The position numbers and the translations under genes were made by a program. The notes below the pieces were generated by a model that was not told where the DNA came from, ran no database searches, and saw only the letters and a program-made list of their open reading frames with translations. A stretch of DNA of 64,000 bases from Alopecurus myosuroides (lineage: Eukaryota > Streptophyta > Magnoliopsida > Poales > Poaceae), in NCBI GenBank assembly GCA_028641055.1, contig CM054062.1, positions 11,550,305-11,614,304 of the forward strand, in the 5' to 3' direction. Shown here in pieces: positions 12,766-22,181 of the stretch (position 1 is its first letter; every line of letters begins with the position of its first letter).

Positions 12766-14600
12766 AAACCGAATGGAAAAAAGACGACAAGTCTGAAAAA
12801 ATTATGCAGACGTAGACTCTCATCGCTATGGAGCTGCTATCCGTAGATCAAGCGGCCATCCATGTGGGATAAAAATATCCCTTGCCACCTGCTCCAGCCG
12901 TGCAGACGCCCCTGTAAAAAGGCATCGAAACTCCCCCCGCTATAATGTGGACCACGAACGGAGAATACCTGTGCATCGGAACAGAACCTGCATACGAGAA
13001 AAGTTTTTATCATTGAAAATATCGTCATTCCTACATAGCCAGAGCGACCAAATAACGGCTAGCGCTCCTACTCTAATAATAGTTTTAAATCGTTTATCTA
13101 CCCCATTTAACCAGTTACCGAGTATATTCGCAACGGATGTGGGCTGATAAAGATTCGAAGCCATTTGGATATCGGACTATATAGAACGCGCAAGTATGCA
13201 ATCGAAGAATAAGTGATTGATCGTCTCATCATGAGAGCAAGAAACACACTTTGAACTTCCATGCCAATTACGTTTGACAAGATTATCTTTTGTAAGTATG
13301 ACCCCTTTACGAAGATACCACGAAAAGCCTTAATCTTCAGTGGTACTTTCATAAGCCATACATTTTCGAAAATATCGACGGGCATGTCTGATTGGATCAT
13401 AGCCTATACATAGAATCCACCTAGAACATTCGGTTCTTAGTGATTTTCCGCCGAAACTCATCAATGCCTGGTGTCAAAGTAACCGAAGTCAACCTATTAA
13501 CCATTGCATGCCGAGATGCAAGCCGCGGCCCAATGAGATCTTGTCTGAACGTCACATTAGGAGGTGATGTTTGCATGACCGTAGCCAGCGTATCATCCTT
13601 ATGTCGCGCTATAGTGTATAATGTCGGATATTGTTCTCTGAGTGTGGTATTACCTAACCACTTGTCCTCCCAGAACCGTATCTGCGACCCATCCTTAATC
13701 TTAAATACCCCATAGCGAAAAAATTTATTTTATTCGCCATGAGTCCAGCCCAAAAGTGTGAATCACCTGGTTTCCACACAACCTGTGAGACCGCTTTCGA
13801 GCCGATATATTTTCGTTTAAGGAGGGTTTGCCAAACGCCATCTTCGGTTATAGTTTGAAAAGCCACTTACCAAGTAGGGCTGAGTTCTTGACTTGTAAGT
13901 CATGAATACCTAGTCCCCCTGGTCCTTTGGCCGACAAACTATATCCCATCTGGCCAGCCGATACTTCTTTTTCTCGCTGTCACCCTGCCAAAAGAATCTT
14001 GATCGGAAATAATCCAGTTTTTCAAGACTCCTTTAGGTAGAAAGAATGATATCATATACAATACCATATTGGATAGTACTGAATTAATGAGTACCAGTCT
14101 TCCACCAAGTGACAACAATTTACCTTTCCAGCTAGCAAGCCTTTTCTGCAAACGCTCTTCAACGTGGCTCCATTCCGCATTAGTCAATCTCCTATAATGT
14201 ATTGGTATTCCCAAATACTTAATAGGAAATTGACCTTGCTCGCATCCGAATAACTCGACATATTGGGCAACAACATCCTGGGCCTCGCCAAAACAAAACA
14301 ATTCACTTTTATGGAATTTAATCTTTAATCCGGAAAGTTGCTCGAACTCCGAAAGAATTAATTTCAGGTTCGTCGCTTTTTCCAAATCGTGTTCCATAAA
14401 AAGAATCGTATCATCTGCATATTGAAGAATAGACAATCCCCCATCGACAAGATGTGGAATCACTCCCTCAATTTGGCCGCTTTCCTTGGCTCTTTCAATC
14501 ATGATCGCTAACATATCAGCCACAATATTAAATAATATGGGCGAAAGCGGACCGAGCTGCTTCATATAGCGCCGGAGGAGGCGCATATCATGGCCTCGCT
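12766..14600 (-). mobile_element. Decayed L1-type LINE fragment (reverse transcriptase to C-terminus)
   Basis: Minus-strand readings cover reverse transcriptase from PLSPILFNIVADMLAIM onward, then several frame-shifted pieces of the downstream region (about 13107-13400 and 12940-13164), ending in a short noncoding tail. The 5' half is absent. No clear poly-A (poly-T on plus) marks the 3' end, so the left limit is approximate. It is a different, much more decayed LINE than the one at 18431-25010. Confidence 0.75.
13939..14586 (-). pseudogene. LINE reverse transcriptase fragment
   Basis: An open stretch of about 215 codons encodes the C-terminal half of a LINE reverse transcriptase. It has the LSPILFN motif of the palm/fingers junction and a canonical QYADDTILF catalytic box, with the two aspartates intact at about residues 57-58. 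KYLGIPIHY and LLSLGGRLVLINSVL follow, typical of plant L1 ORF2 after the palm. The start residue is an artefact: the true protein would extend far upstream, but that part is missing. Downstream continuation is frame-shifted. Confidence 0.8.
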
Positions 14601-14662
14601 ATAATATTATTTGTGTGGGCAAGTTTTTTTTTCTGAGGGCAAGTAGTCTCAGCAAGCCCTAA

Positions 14663-16959
14663 GAGCATCTCCACCGGCACCCTCCAAATGCCCCCCCAAA
14701 GGCCCAATGGGGGTCCGGGCCAAAAAAAACCGCCACATCGGCACCCCTCCAAAGGGGTCCACCCGCCAATTTTGTGTCCGGGCCCCCCAGCCCACCCGCC
14801 ATACTTGGGGGCTTGGCTGGGGGCGCCGGACATCGTCCGCTCACCCCTCCCGACTGGCGGCCCCCGCCCGTCAGTGACATAAACCGCGCCCAATTCCTCT
14901 ACTTTGGCGCGCAGAACGCCGAAACGACCATTGTTCCCTCCATTTTCCCCACCTTCCCACCACCGCCGTCGCCTCCTCGCATTCTTGCACCATGCCGCCA
15001 AAAGGTTCAAAGAAACTCGGCGTCCCACAACGTGCGGCGGCGGCGAGTTTGGCGCCGAAGAGGCTGTAGATGAAGCCGGAGCCGACAGATGTGGCGGCGG
15101 ATCTGTCGGCGAAGCAGAAGCGTACAATCGCTTCTAACCTCCGACAAGGGCGGAGCGAATGGGCGAGAACTGCGGCGATGTTGGAGGCAAATCAGACCGC
15201 CGACATGCTCGTGGCGCTGAGCCAAACTGACACATCTGCCGCCCCCAGGATAGCTCGTCGCCGTCTTCCCCGCGCTACTTCGCCGAGCCTAGCCAGGTAT
15301 ATGCCTCGCAGCAATCCCGCTTCTCCATCTCGCCCGACGACCCAGCTCAGTCCATCGGCATCAACCTAAACAAGGAGGCCAACTTCGAGTCCTTGCCGGC
15401 ACTGCGTCGGGCAGGGTTCACAAGCGGCGACCAGACGGCATCCCGGGGCGACCTCTTCGCCCAAGTAGGCGCCAACATGCAGCAGTCGGAGGTATTTCAT
15501 TGCTGCTGTGCATTCAATGTCGTTACAATTTATTGTGCCGACTGGCCGATTGGCCAGGTGAATTGTGTAGTGACTGCCGATCTGCCGATGTAGGGGCCAA
15601 TACAGGAAATTGTCCGCGTCTCCACCGCCAACTTTGTGCACGCCGACGTCGAGGCCGAGGCCGATCGATTTGGTAAAGCTCACGCCGGCACCGATCAATT
15701 TGGCCAAGACGAGGACATGCACGATCTGGAGACCAACGAGATCGTCAAGAAGGCAGGTAGCCGAGGCAAGACATGGTGCGGAGATGAGGACATATTGTTG
15801 GCCGGGTCATGGATATTCGTTTCGTTGGACGAACGCAAAGGCTCACAACAAACACGTGATGCGTACTGGAAGCACATTACAGATGACTTCATCGAAAGGA
15901 AGGCATTCCATCAACACGACAACCTCCCTGAACGCAATTCCAAAGGATGTGAGAACCGATGGGCCATGATTCAAGGGCTTTGCAACAAATTTCATGGCTG
16001 CTGTGATCAAGTGTGGATGAGGAACGAGAGTGGCAAGATCGACGCCCTCAAAGTAAAAGCCTTTTGAATTGTTGCGAACCTTCTTTTACACTTTCCTAGC
16101 TTATTATGATGCCGGACTTCTTTGTGCAGATGAAGGACGCCCACAAGATGTACGTGCCGTTGAACATGGATAACAAGAAGCCGTTCAAGTTCATGGATGT
16201 TTGGACCAAGATTCAAAACACCCCAAAGTGGAAGGCTTGGCGTCTCAGTGCGGACGGCAAAGGGGAGGAGGAGGCCGACGTCGATGAAACCAAGTTGCCG
16301 GGCAGGGGTGCCGAACGGCCGACCGGGAACAAGAAGGCAAAGGCAAAGCATGCGGCGTCGGCAAGCGGCGTGCAAGAGACGATGGCCGCGTACGTGCAAG
16401 AGGTGGCCGCATCGGCGGCGAAGAAACTGAAGCTGCATGACGACATCAAGGAGAGGTGGAACACTTTTCTTGCCATGGCCGACAAGAAAGCCAAAGCCCA
16501 AGAGAAGGCTGATGAGCGCTCGATCATGGCAACCAACACGGCTGATATGAGCCCTGCAGAAGGAGTACTTCAGAGAGGAAAGGCGGCGCATCACGACGAG
16601 GGTGCATGCCGAAGCGGCTGCTCTAGCTGCCGAGGCCGAGGCGGCAGCTGTAGCGGACGCCGAGACCCAAAAAGACCGAACTCCCATGCACCGACGCTGG
16701 TGCCCGTTTGAACGGCCGTGTGTTGGCCGAGGCGATGTATAAAAGGCCCTGTGTTGGTCGAGACTTTCATTTGATCGCCGTTATTTTGGGTAAACTGAAT
16801 TTCAACTGTTTGATCGGGTCGCCGTTTGGGGGTCGCCGGTTGGGGGCGCCGCTGTGGAGCACGCCCATCAAATCGGCGGACACAGGTCCGGTCACCCTCA
16901 AAGGGGGAGCAATTAGAGGGTGCCGGACACGTTTTTTATGGGTGACCGTGGAGATTCTC
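14663..16959 (+). mobile_element. Complete PIF/Harbinger DNA transposon carrying ORF1 only
   Basis: The left end GAGCATCTCCACCGGCACCC and right end (inverted) GAGAATCTCCACGGTCACCC form imperfect terminal inverted repeats. TAA flanks both sides (14660-14662 and 16960-16962), the 3-bp target duplication diagnostic of this superfamily. The 2.3-kb body holds an ORF1-type gene with introns but no DDE transposase, so it would need transposase from elsewhere. Confidence 0.85.
14992..16709 (+). pseudogene. Harbinger ORF1, Myb/SANT-like (NAM-associated) protein with introns
   Basis: I propose three exons: 14992-15491, 15594-16052 and 16130-16709. Intron 1 is 102 bp (GTATTT to GATGTAG). Intron 2 is 77 bp (GTAAAA to TTTGTGCAG) and phase 0, joining two frames that are both open. 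Exon 2 carries the trihelix/Myb-like domain, with the aromatic anchors of LLAGSWIFVSLDER, YWKHITDDF and CENRWAMIQGLC. Exon 3 has KWKAWRL, the family signature RPTGNKKAKAK and an alanine/lysine-rich helix. In this family ORF1 binds transposon ends and helps the transposase. Damage: a TAG at 15066-15068 in exon 1, a frame change near 15240-15255 and another near 16560. It is therefore probably inactive. Confidence 0.7.
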
Positions 16960-16962
16960 TAA

Positions 16963-17060
16963 CATCGGAAAAACAAGCTCGTCACCGAGACAGAAATTGC
17001 GAGGGCAAGGTTTTTTTTTTCTTTGACGCGGCAGGCATTCTGCTCTTTGCATTAAAGAAG
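16963..17060 (-). mobile_element. 3' tail of a truncated LINE (poly-T on plus strand)
   Basis: A T-run at about 17011-17020 is followed by sequence that, on the minus strand, reads as a short LINE 3' UTR (TTAATGCAAAGAGCAGAATG and so on) ending in poly-A. No coding part is recognisable. The right end is uncertain. Confidence 0.35.
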
Positions 17061-18430
17061 GGGGAAAGGACCAACTTCCAATTCCAAACAGTATGAAAGC
17101 ATATTTGCATGTACGGATGAGCTATTATCTTCCTGAACGTCGACATTGCAGTACCGGGCCACACGTTTCGATGTGTACTGTATGCTACGGTGCCCTGATC
17201 TATCGGCGCTGCGCCCATACTGGCTGCTGGATGCCGTCACGCTGCCACCACTGGTTGCCCTCGCCGCACAGCTAGCGGCTGTCGACTTCCCCGCTCCCCG
17301 CCGCCGCTGGCTGCATCCGCGAGAAAAGCTTCGGGCGCCTTCAGCACACTGTTGACTAGATGGCCTTTCGTCGCCACTGCTAGTATACATACTCATATGC
17401 ATCTTGGGCAAACATGCCATCACTTAAACGGTCCTAGTACTAAATAGGTTCAGATTCATATTTCTGCGCCACTGTGGGATCACGTCCCGTTGATGATTGC
17501 CCAGCCACGAACTCGTGATAAGCTCAGCTTGCGTGTGGGCTTACTAGGACGCAATGCAGAAACTTGGGCACTTCCCCACGCGTGTCCCTCTCGCACCGGG
17601 GACCGTACTTGACGTCGTTGTGCCGGGAGGGACCGGCGCAGCAACATCGTCCAAATTTTCCTCTGCATCGATCCCCGGGTGGATATCGCTGCCATCTGCT
17701 CCTCCGCATCGACCATCGATCCCCGATGCTTTGCCAGTGCGCCGCCCTGATACTACAATTACGCACGCGCACATTACTTTTGGAACCTCGAGTGCTCAGG
17801 TACCAAGGCATGATCGAGGTACGCCGGGCTTGAAGTTTCAAGTCGTGCTTGTTGCATGGGCGCCTTTTCCCTCGAGAATATTGGGCAGGGACACAAATGG
17901 CAGAAGCGTCTACGCATCCTCGCTCCAAAGCCACGTCGCTACGCCCCAACGATGATGCGACGACGGCCAACGTAGCTTGCTCGTCTTCCCAACCCGGTTC
18001 CGTCCATTCGGATGCAACGCTCGGTGTTGGCCGGCGGGACCCCTTCACTCTTCATTTCAGGCAGCCAGGCCACCGCTTGCTCATACTTGCTCCGTTGCCG
18101 GTCTCTCCGAGTCTCCTCCGCCCAACTTGGACCGTGGCACCGATCCCGTTAGGCTCCGCGCCACTACGGCTTATCCTCCGCCAGATCTCGGTCAAGTTAA
18201 ATAAAGAGTAGTATCTCTCAGCTGGAGTACGCGAGTGCGCAACTAACTTAGCGCACGCAATCTGCACATATGGATGCATGCATCGGTCCACCAGATATAG
18301 TGAGTGAGTCTCATTTTCTGCTTCGTGGGCACGCTCTGCCTGCGTACACGACATGCATTGCTGAATTAATTGTTGCTCGCTCCACTGCACGCACCTAGGC
18401 GCGCGCGTGTGATGTAACAAGAATTAAGAA
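17061..18430. other. Unassigned segment, no element or gene recognised
   Basis: About 1.4 kb of moderately GC-rich sequence. I see no LTR edges, inverted repeats, domain-bearing ORFs or RNA genes. The many short ORFs on both strands have no family resemblance I can name. It may be a low-copy remnant between transposons. Confidence 0.5.
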
Positions 18431-18586
18431 TTTTTTTTTCAAGAACACGCACGAGGGCTGCGTGTCTTCTGTATTAAGATAGAAAGGAAGGTTTTACAAC
18501 TCCGGTGCCAGAGGCGAGGAAGGGAACACAGCCGAACCCTAACTGCCATCGGCACCACCCACACTCACACTAGAAACGAAAACGAA

Positions 18587-21500
18587 CTACTCCCGAACTT
18601 CAGAATCCACTCCACATAGCTTGGCCTTTTGCCAAAGCTCGAATTCCTTCTTGATCAACGCACAGACCCCCCAGGGTAGGGTCGCCACCTTGTCGAACAC
18701 CCGACTGTTCCGTTCAAGCCACAAACAGCGAGCCACGAGGACAATCAGAGAGTTGATTTCCTTTTTCTTATGGCATGGAACGGCTGCAGCAACCTCAGGC
18801 CACCAGGTCGCTAAGACTGAATCGGAAGAAGGAGTGAACCGATGCAGTCTGAACGGCAGAAGCATGGAGTACCAGACCTCACGCGCGAAGGAGCACTGCA
18901 ACGTGAGGTGTTCCACGGTCTCCATGTGCTGGCAGCAAAGCGGACACTCCGCGGGATGATCAAGGCCTCGACGAGCCAGGCGGTCCGCTGTCCACAGTCG
19001 GTCCCTAAGCAGAAACCAAACGTGGAGCTTGTGTCGGAGAGGGGCTCCTGAAGACCAAAGCTCGGTTGCACAAGGGAAACGAGCCCTCCCCAAGAAGAAG
19101 GCAGCATACGCTGACTTGGCGGAGTAAGCACCATTCGCAGTGAGCCGCCACACGAACCTGTCCGCCTCATCCGAGAGGGTCACACCTTGGATCAGCTCCC
19201 AGAGGTCAAGATACTCTGTGATGGCCGGGATGGACGGTGCCCCTCTAATGCCCGCGACCCAACGGTTGTTCGGCAGTGCGTCCGCAACACAGAGATCCTT
19301 ATCGGCTGGGCTCACGAACTGCAGGAGGGCGGGGGCGATCTGCTGAACTGCGCGCCCGTCAAGCCAACGATCCTGCCAGAAACGCAGCCGGCGACCATCA
19401 CCCAGCTCACATCGAATACCCGTGGCGCAGATGGCCTCGGCCTCCGGCGAGAGATGGAACTCAAGGTTGTGCCAGGGTTTTTCCGCGTCCACAAAGTGCA
19501 TCCAGCGCCAGCGAGCACGTAGGGCATGATTGAGAATGCGCAGGTTCTTCACGCCCAGACCACCAAGATCCTTCGGTAGGCACACCGTTTGCCAGGCCAC
19601 CCGACAGTGGCCGCGCTGAGCTTGAGTTGACGCCGACCAAAAGAAACCACGAAGCAACTTGTCAACGCAGCTGAAGAACCATGGCGGAAGGTCAAGGCAG
19701 AGCATATGGTAGATCGGAGTAGCAGTGAGGGTGGCATCCATCAGGATCAGTCTACCGCTCTGGTGCAGCAGCGACGCCTTCCAGGTAGGCACATGCCCAG
19801 CAACAGAATCCACGAGCGGTTGTAGATCCGACTTCGAGGGGCGGCCAATCGAGAGGGGCAAGCCGAGATAACGGATGGGGAATTGCCGGATCGGGCAGCC
19901 TAGCGCCTGAAGAATAGGATCCAGGTCGATCCCCTCGCAGCGGATGGGAGAGACGGAGCTCTTAACCAGATTGCAGCGCAGGCCAGAGGCGATCCCAAAA
20001 ATATTCAGAAGACTCACCGCTGCCTGTGCTTCCTCCACGCACGGCTTAATGAAGAGGATGACGTCGTCGGCACAAAGAGAGAACCGATGCCGTACGCCCA
20101 CAGCCGACAGGGGAGAGAAAATGCCCCTCTCCTCCGCGAGCCTGAACACCGCGTTGAGCACGTCAAACACGATGATGAAGAACATAGGAGAGCTCGGGTC
20201 TCCTTGCCTGAGACCCCTACCGTGCCAAAACTGATCACCCGCCAGCCCATTGACCAACACTCGCGTGGAAGATGATGAAAGCATCCTAGCCACACGCGCG
20301 ATCCACCGTGGCCCAAAACCTCGGCATTGCATGACCTCCACGAGGAAGGGCCAGGCGACGGAATCGAACGCCTTGGCCACGTCCAGTTTGAGCATTAGCG
20401 CAGGCGTGCGCCGCCGGTGAAGAGTACGGATCGAGTGCTTAACCATGAAGAAATTATCCTGAATGGTTCTACCTTTGACGAAGGCGCTCTGCACACAATC
20501 CACAAGCACAGGAAGCGGCTTCGCAAGGTGAATCGCCATGGCCTTGGAGATCAGTTTAGCAAAACTATGGACGAGGCTTATCGGCCTAAAGTCACTGATG
20601 TCCACTGCCCCGTCCTTCTTGGGGAGCAAAGTGATGAGCGCGTCATTCACTCTGTCAAAACCCCGCCCATCCGCTGAGTCGAAGCAGCTCACGGCCTTCA
20701 TGATCGCATCCTTGATAAGGTGCCAGCAGGCCTGGTAGAACCTGGCCGTGAAGCCATCGGGGCCGGGAGCCTTGTCCGGTGGCAGCTCACGAATGACATC
20801 CCAGATTTCCGCTTCCGAGAAGGGGACCTCCAGAGCCGTAAGATCCGCAGCAGGAAGACCGAGCGACGCAAGGTTGAGCGTGTGCTCACGAGCCGCCGGG
20901 ACACCTAGGAGGTCCTCGAAGTGCCCTGTGGCAATTGCGCACATCCCCTCCGGGTCCGTGGCTGTGAGGGCACCACGCCGAAGGCGGAACACGTGGTTCT
21001 TCCGCCGCCTCGAGCTGGCATGAATGTGGAAAAACGCGGTGTTCGCGTCTCCCTCCTGCAGCCAGGCGATCCGCGAGCGCTGGCGGGCGATGGTGCGCTC
21101 AAGCGAGGCGAGCCCGAGGATGCGTTTCTTGAGCTGGCCTCTGAGCCAGAATTCGTCCTGGTTAAGCACCCGAGCGTCCGAGGCTTTATCCAGCTGAAAG
21201 ACCACCTCATTGGCGAGCAGAAGCTGTTCCTTAATGTTGCCCACGCGACGCTGACTCCACCTGGTAAGAACCCGAGCAGTGGAGCGCAGCCTATTGCTCA
21301 GATCGACGAAGGGGTCCTGGTGCGGCTCCACCGCAAACCAGCCCGCAGCTACAGCTTCTTGGAACCCCTCAAGCTTAGGCCAAAAGGACTGAAAGTGGAA
21401 GCGAGATTTGCGCTGATAAGAAACGTTAGTCGACAGCATGATGGCGCAATGATCAGACATGGCCGAAGAAAGGGCTTGGAGCAAACAGTTGGGGTATCTG

Positions 21501-22135
21501 GTCTCCCAATCCACTGAGCAAAAGCAACGATCCAGCCTCACTAAGGTGGGGGCGCGCCGCTCGTTGCTCCACGTATAACGCCTGCCAACCAGGCTCTGCT
21601 CCTTGAGCTCCAAGTCATTCACCAGTCTCCGGAACATCCCCATCAGACGACGATTGAACCTGTTATTGTTTTTGTCAGCCGCGTCAAGGATGAGATTGAA
21701 ATCTCCTGCAACTGCCCAGCAACCCGGGAATGAGGCCCTGACAGCGCGTAATTCCTCAAGAAAGGGCGCTTTAAGGGGGGCCTGGGTAGGGCCGTAGACG
21801 GTGGTGAGAGTCCAAGGTTCGCCCCCGTCCATACAGAGCGAGATGGAGACGGAGAACGAGTCCACCTGCGACCTCAGAACCTGCACATGGCTCGATTGCC
21901 AGGCCACGATAATTCCCCCGGCCGTGTTTGTGGCCGGGAGGGCAGCAAACCCATCAAAGCTGGGGCCGAGGATCCCCATGACAGTGAAGGTATCCACATG
22001 AGCTAGCTTCGACTCGACGAGGCAAACTATGGACGCCGAGGCGTCCTCCACGACTGATCTCACCACCGTGCCTCTGTTCGGAGCGTTGAGACCACGGGGA
22101 TTCCACACAACTATATTGTGATTCAGACTATCCAT
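18587..22135 (-). CDS. LINE ORF2: AP endonuclease, reverse transcriptase, zf-RVT
   Basis: ORF2 nicks target DNA and copies the LINE RNA at the nick (target-primed reverse transcription). The frame is open from 22216, but I chose the ATG at 22135 (MDSLNHNIVVWNPRGLN). It lies just after the ORF1 stop (22182) and directly before the endonuclease domain. Counting from 22216, the endonuclease spans about residues 30-265, with the AGDFN box near 171 and the MSDHC box near 253. The reverse transcriptase has KAPGPDGF near 482, LKLDVAKAFDSV near 609, RQGDPSSP near 670 and the catalytic box LCADDVILF near 715. The box has Cys where Tyr or Phe is usual; both aspartates are intact. A zf-RVT motif CPLCCQHMETVEHLTLQC starts near 1091. 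There are no internal stops over about 1180 codons, so it may be young. Confidence 0.9.
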   Translation of the reverse strand: MDSLNHNIVVWNPRGLNAPNRGTVVRSVVEDASASIVCLVESKLAHVDTFTVMGILGPSFDGFAALPATNTAGGIIVAWQSSHVQVLRSQVDSFSVSISLCMDGGEPWTLTTVYGPTQAPLKAPFLEELRAVRASFPGCWAVAGDFNLILDAADKNNNRFNRRLMGMFRRLVNDLELKEQSLVGRRYTWSNERRAPTLVRLDRCFCSVDWETRYPNCLLQALSSAMSDHCAIMLSTNVSYQRKSRFHFQSFWPKLEGFQEAVAAGWFAVEPHQDPFVDLSNRLRSTARVLTRWSQRRVGNIKEQLLLANEVVFQLDKASDARVLNQDEFWLRGQLKKRILGLASLERTIARQRSRIAWLQEGDANTAFFHIHASSRRRKNHVFRLRRGALTATDPEGMCAIATGHFEDLLGVPAAREHTLNLASLGLPAADLTALEVPFSEAEIWDVIRELPPDKAPGPDGFTARFYQACWHLIKDAIMKAVSCFDSADGRGFDRVNDALITLLPKKDGAVDISDFRPISLVHSFAKLISKAMAIHLAKPLPVLVDCVQSAFVKGRTIQDNFFMVKHSIRTLHRRRTPALMLKLDVAKAFDSVAWPFLVEVMQCRGFGPRWIARVARMLSSSSTRVLVNGLAGDQFWHGRGLRQGDPSSPMFFIIVFDVLNAVFRLAEERGIFSPLSAVGVRHRFSLCADDVILFIKPCVEEAQAAVSLLNIFGIASGLRCNLVKSSVSPIRCEGIDLDPILQALGCPIRQFPIRYLGLPLSIGRPSKSDLQPLVDSVAGHVPTWKASLLHQSGRLILMDATLTATPIYHMLCLDLPPWFFSCVDKLLRGFFWSASTQAQRGHCRVAWQTVCLPKDLGGLGVKNLRILNHALRARWRWMHFVDAEKPWHNLEFHLSPEAEAICATGIRCELGDGRRLRFWQDRWLDGRAVQQIAPALLQFVSPADKDLCVADALPNNRWVAGIRGAPSIPAITEYLDLWELIQGVTLSDEADRFVWRLTANGAYSAKSAYAAFFLGRARFPCATELWSSGAPLRHKLHVWFLLRDRLWTADRLARRGLDHPAECPLCCQHMETVEHLTLQCSFAREVWYSMLLPFRLHRFTPSSDSVLATWWPEVAAAVPCHKKKEINSLIVLVARCLWLERNSRVFDKVATLPWGVCALIKKEFELWQKAKLCGVDSEVRE

Positions 22136-22181
22136 TAAACACGGAGGCAAAGGATCCACTAGGTGAAGAACGCACGCGACC

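Noticed and set aside
16007..16687. 226-codon minus-strand ORF
   Set aside because: Antisense to exons 2 and 3 of the Harbinger ORF1, which have splice sites and family motifs on the plus strand.
18405..18430. Possible LINE target duplication (GATGTAACAAGA near the poly-T versus GATGCAACAACA near 25053)
   Set aside because: Only about 10 of 12 bases match, and extra bases separate the left copy from the poly-A end. Not convincing.
20921..21517. 198-codon plus-strand ORF
   Set aside because: Antisense to the uninterrupted LINE ORF2; no family resemblance.
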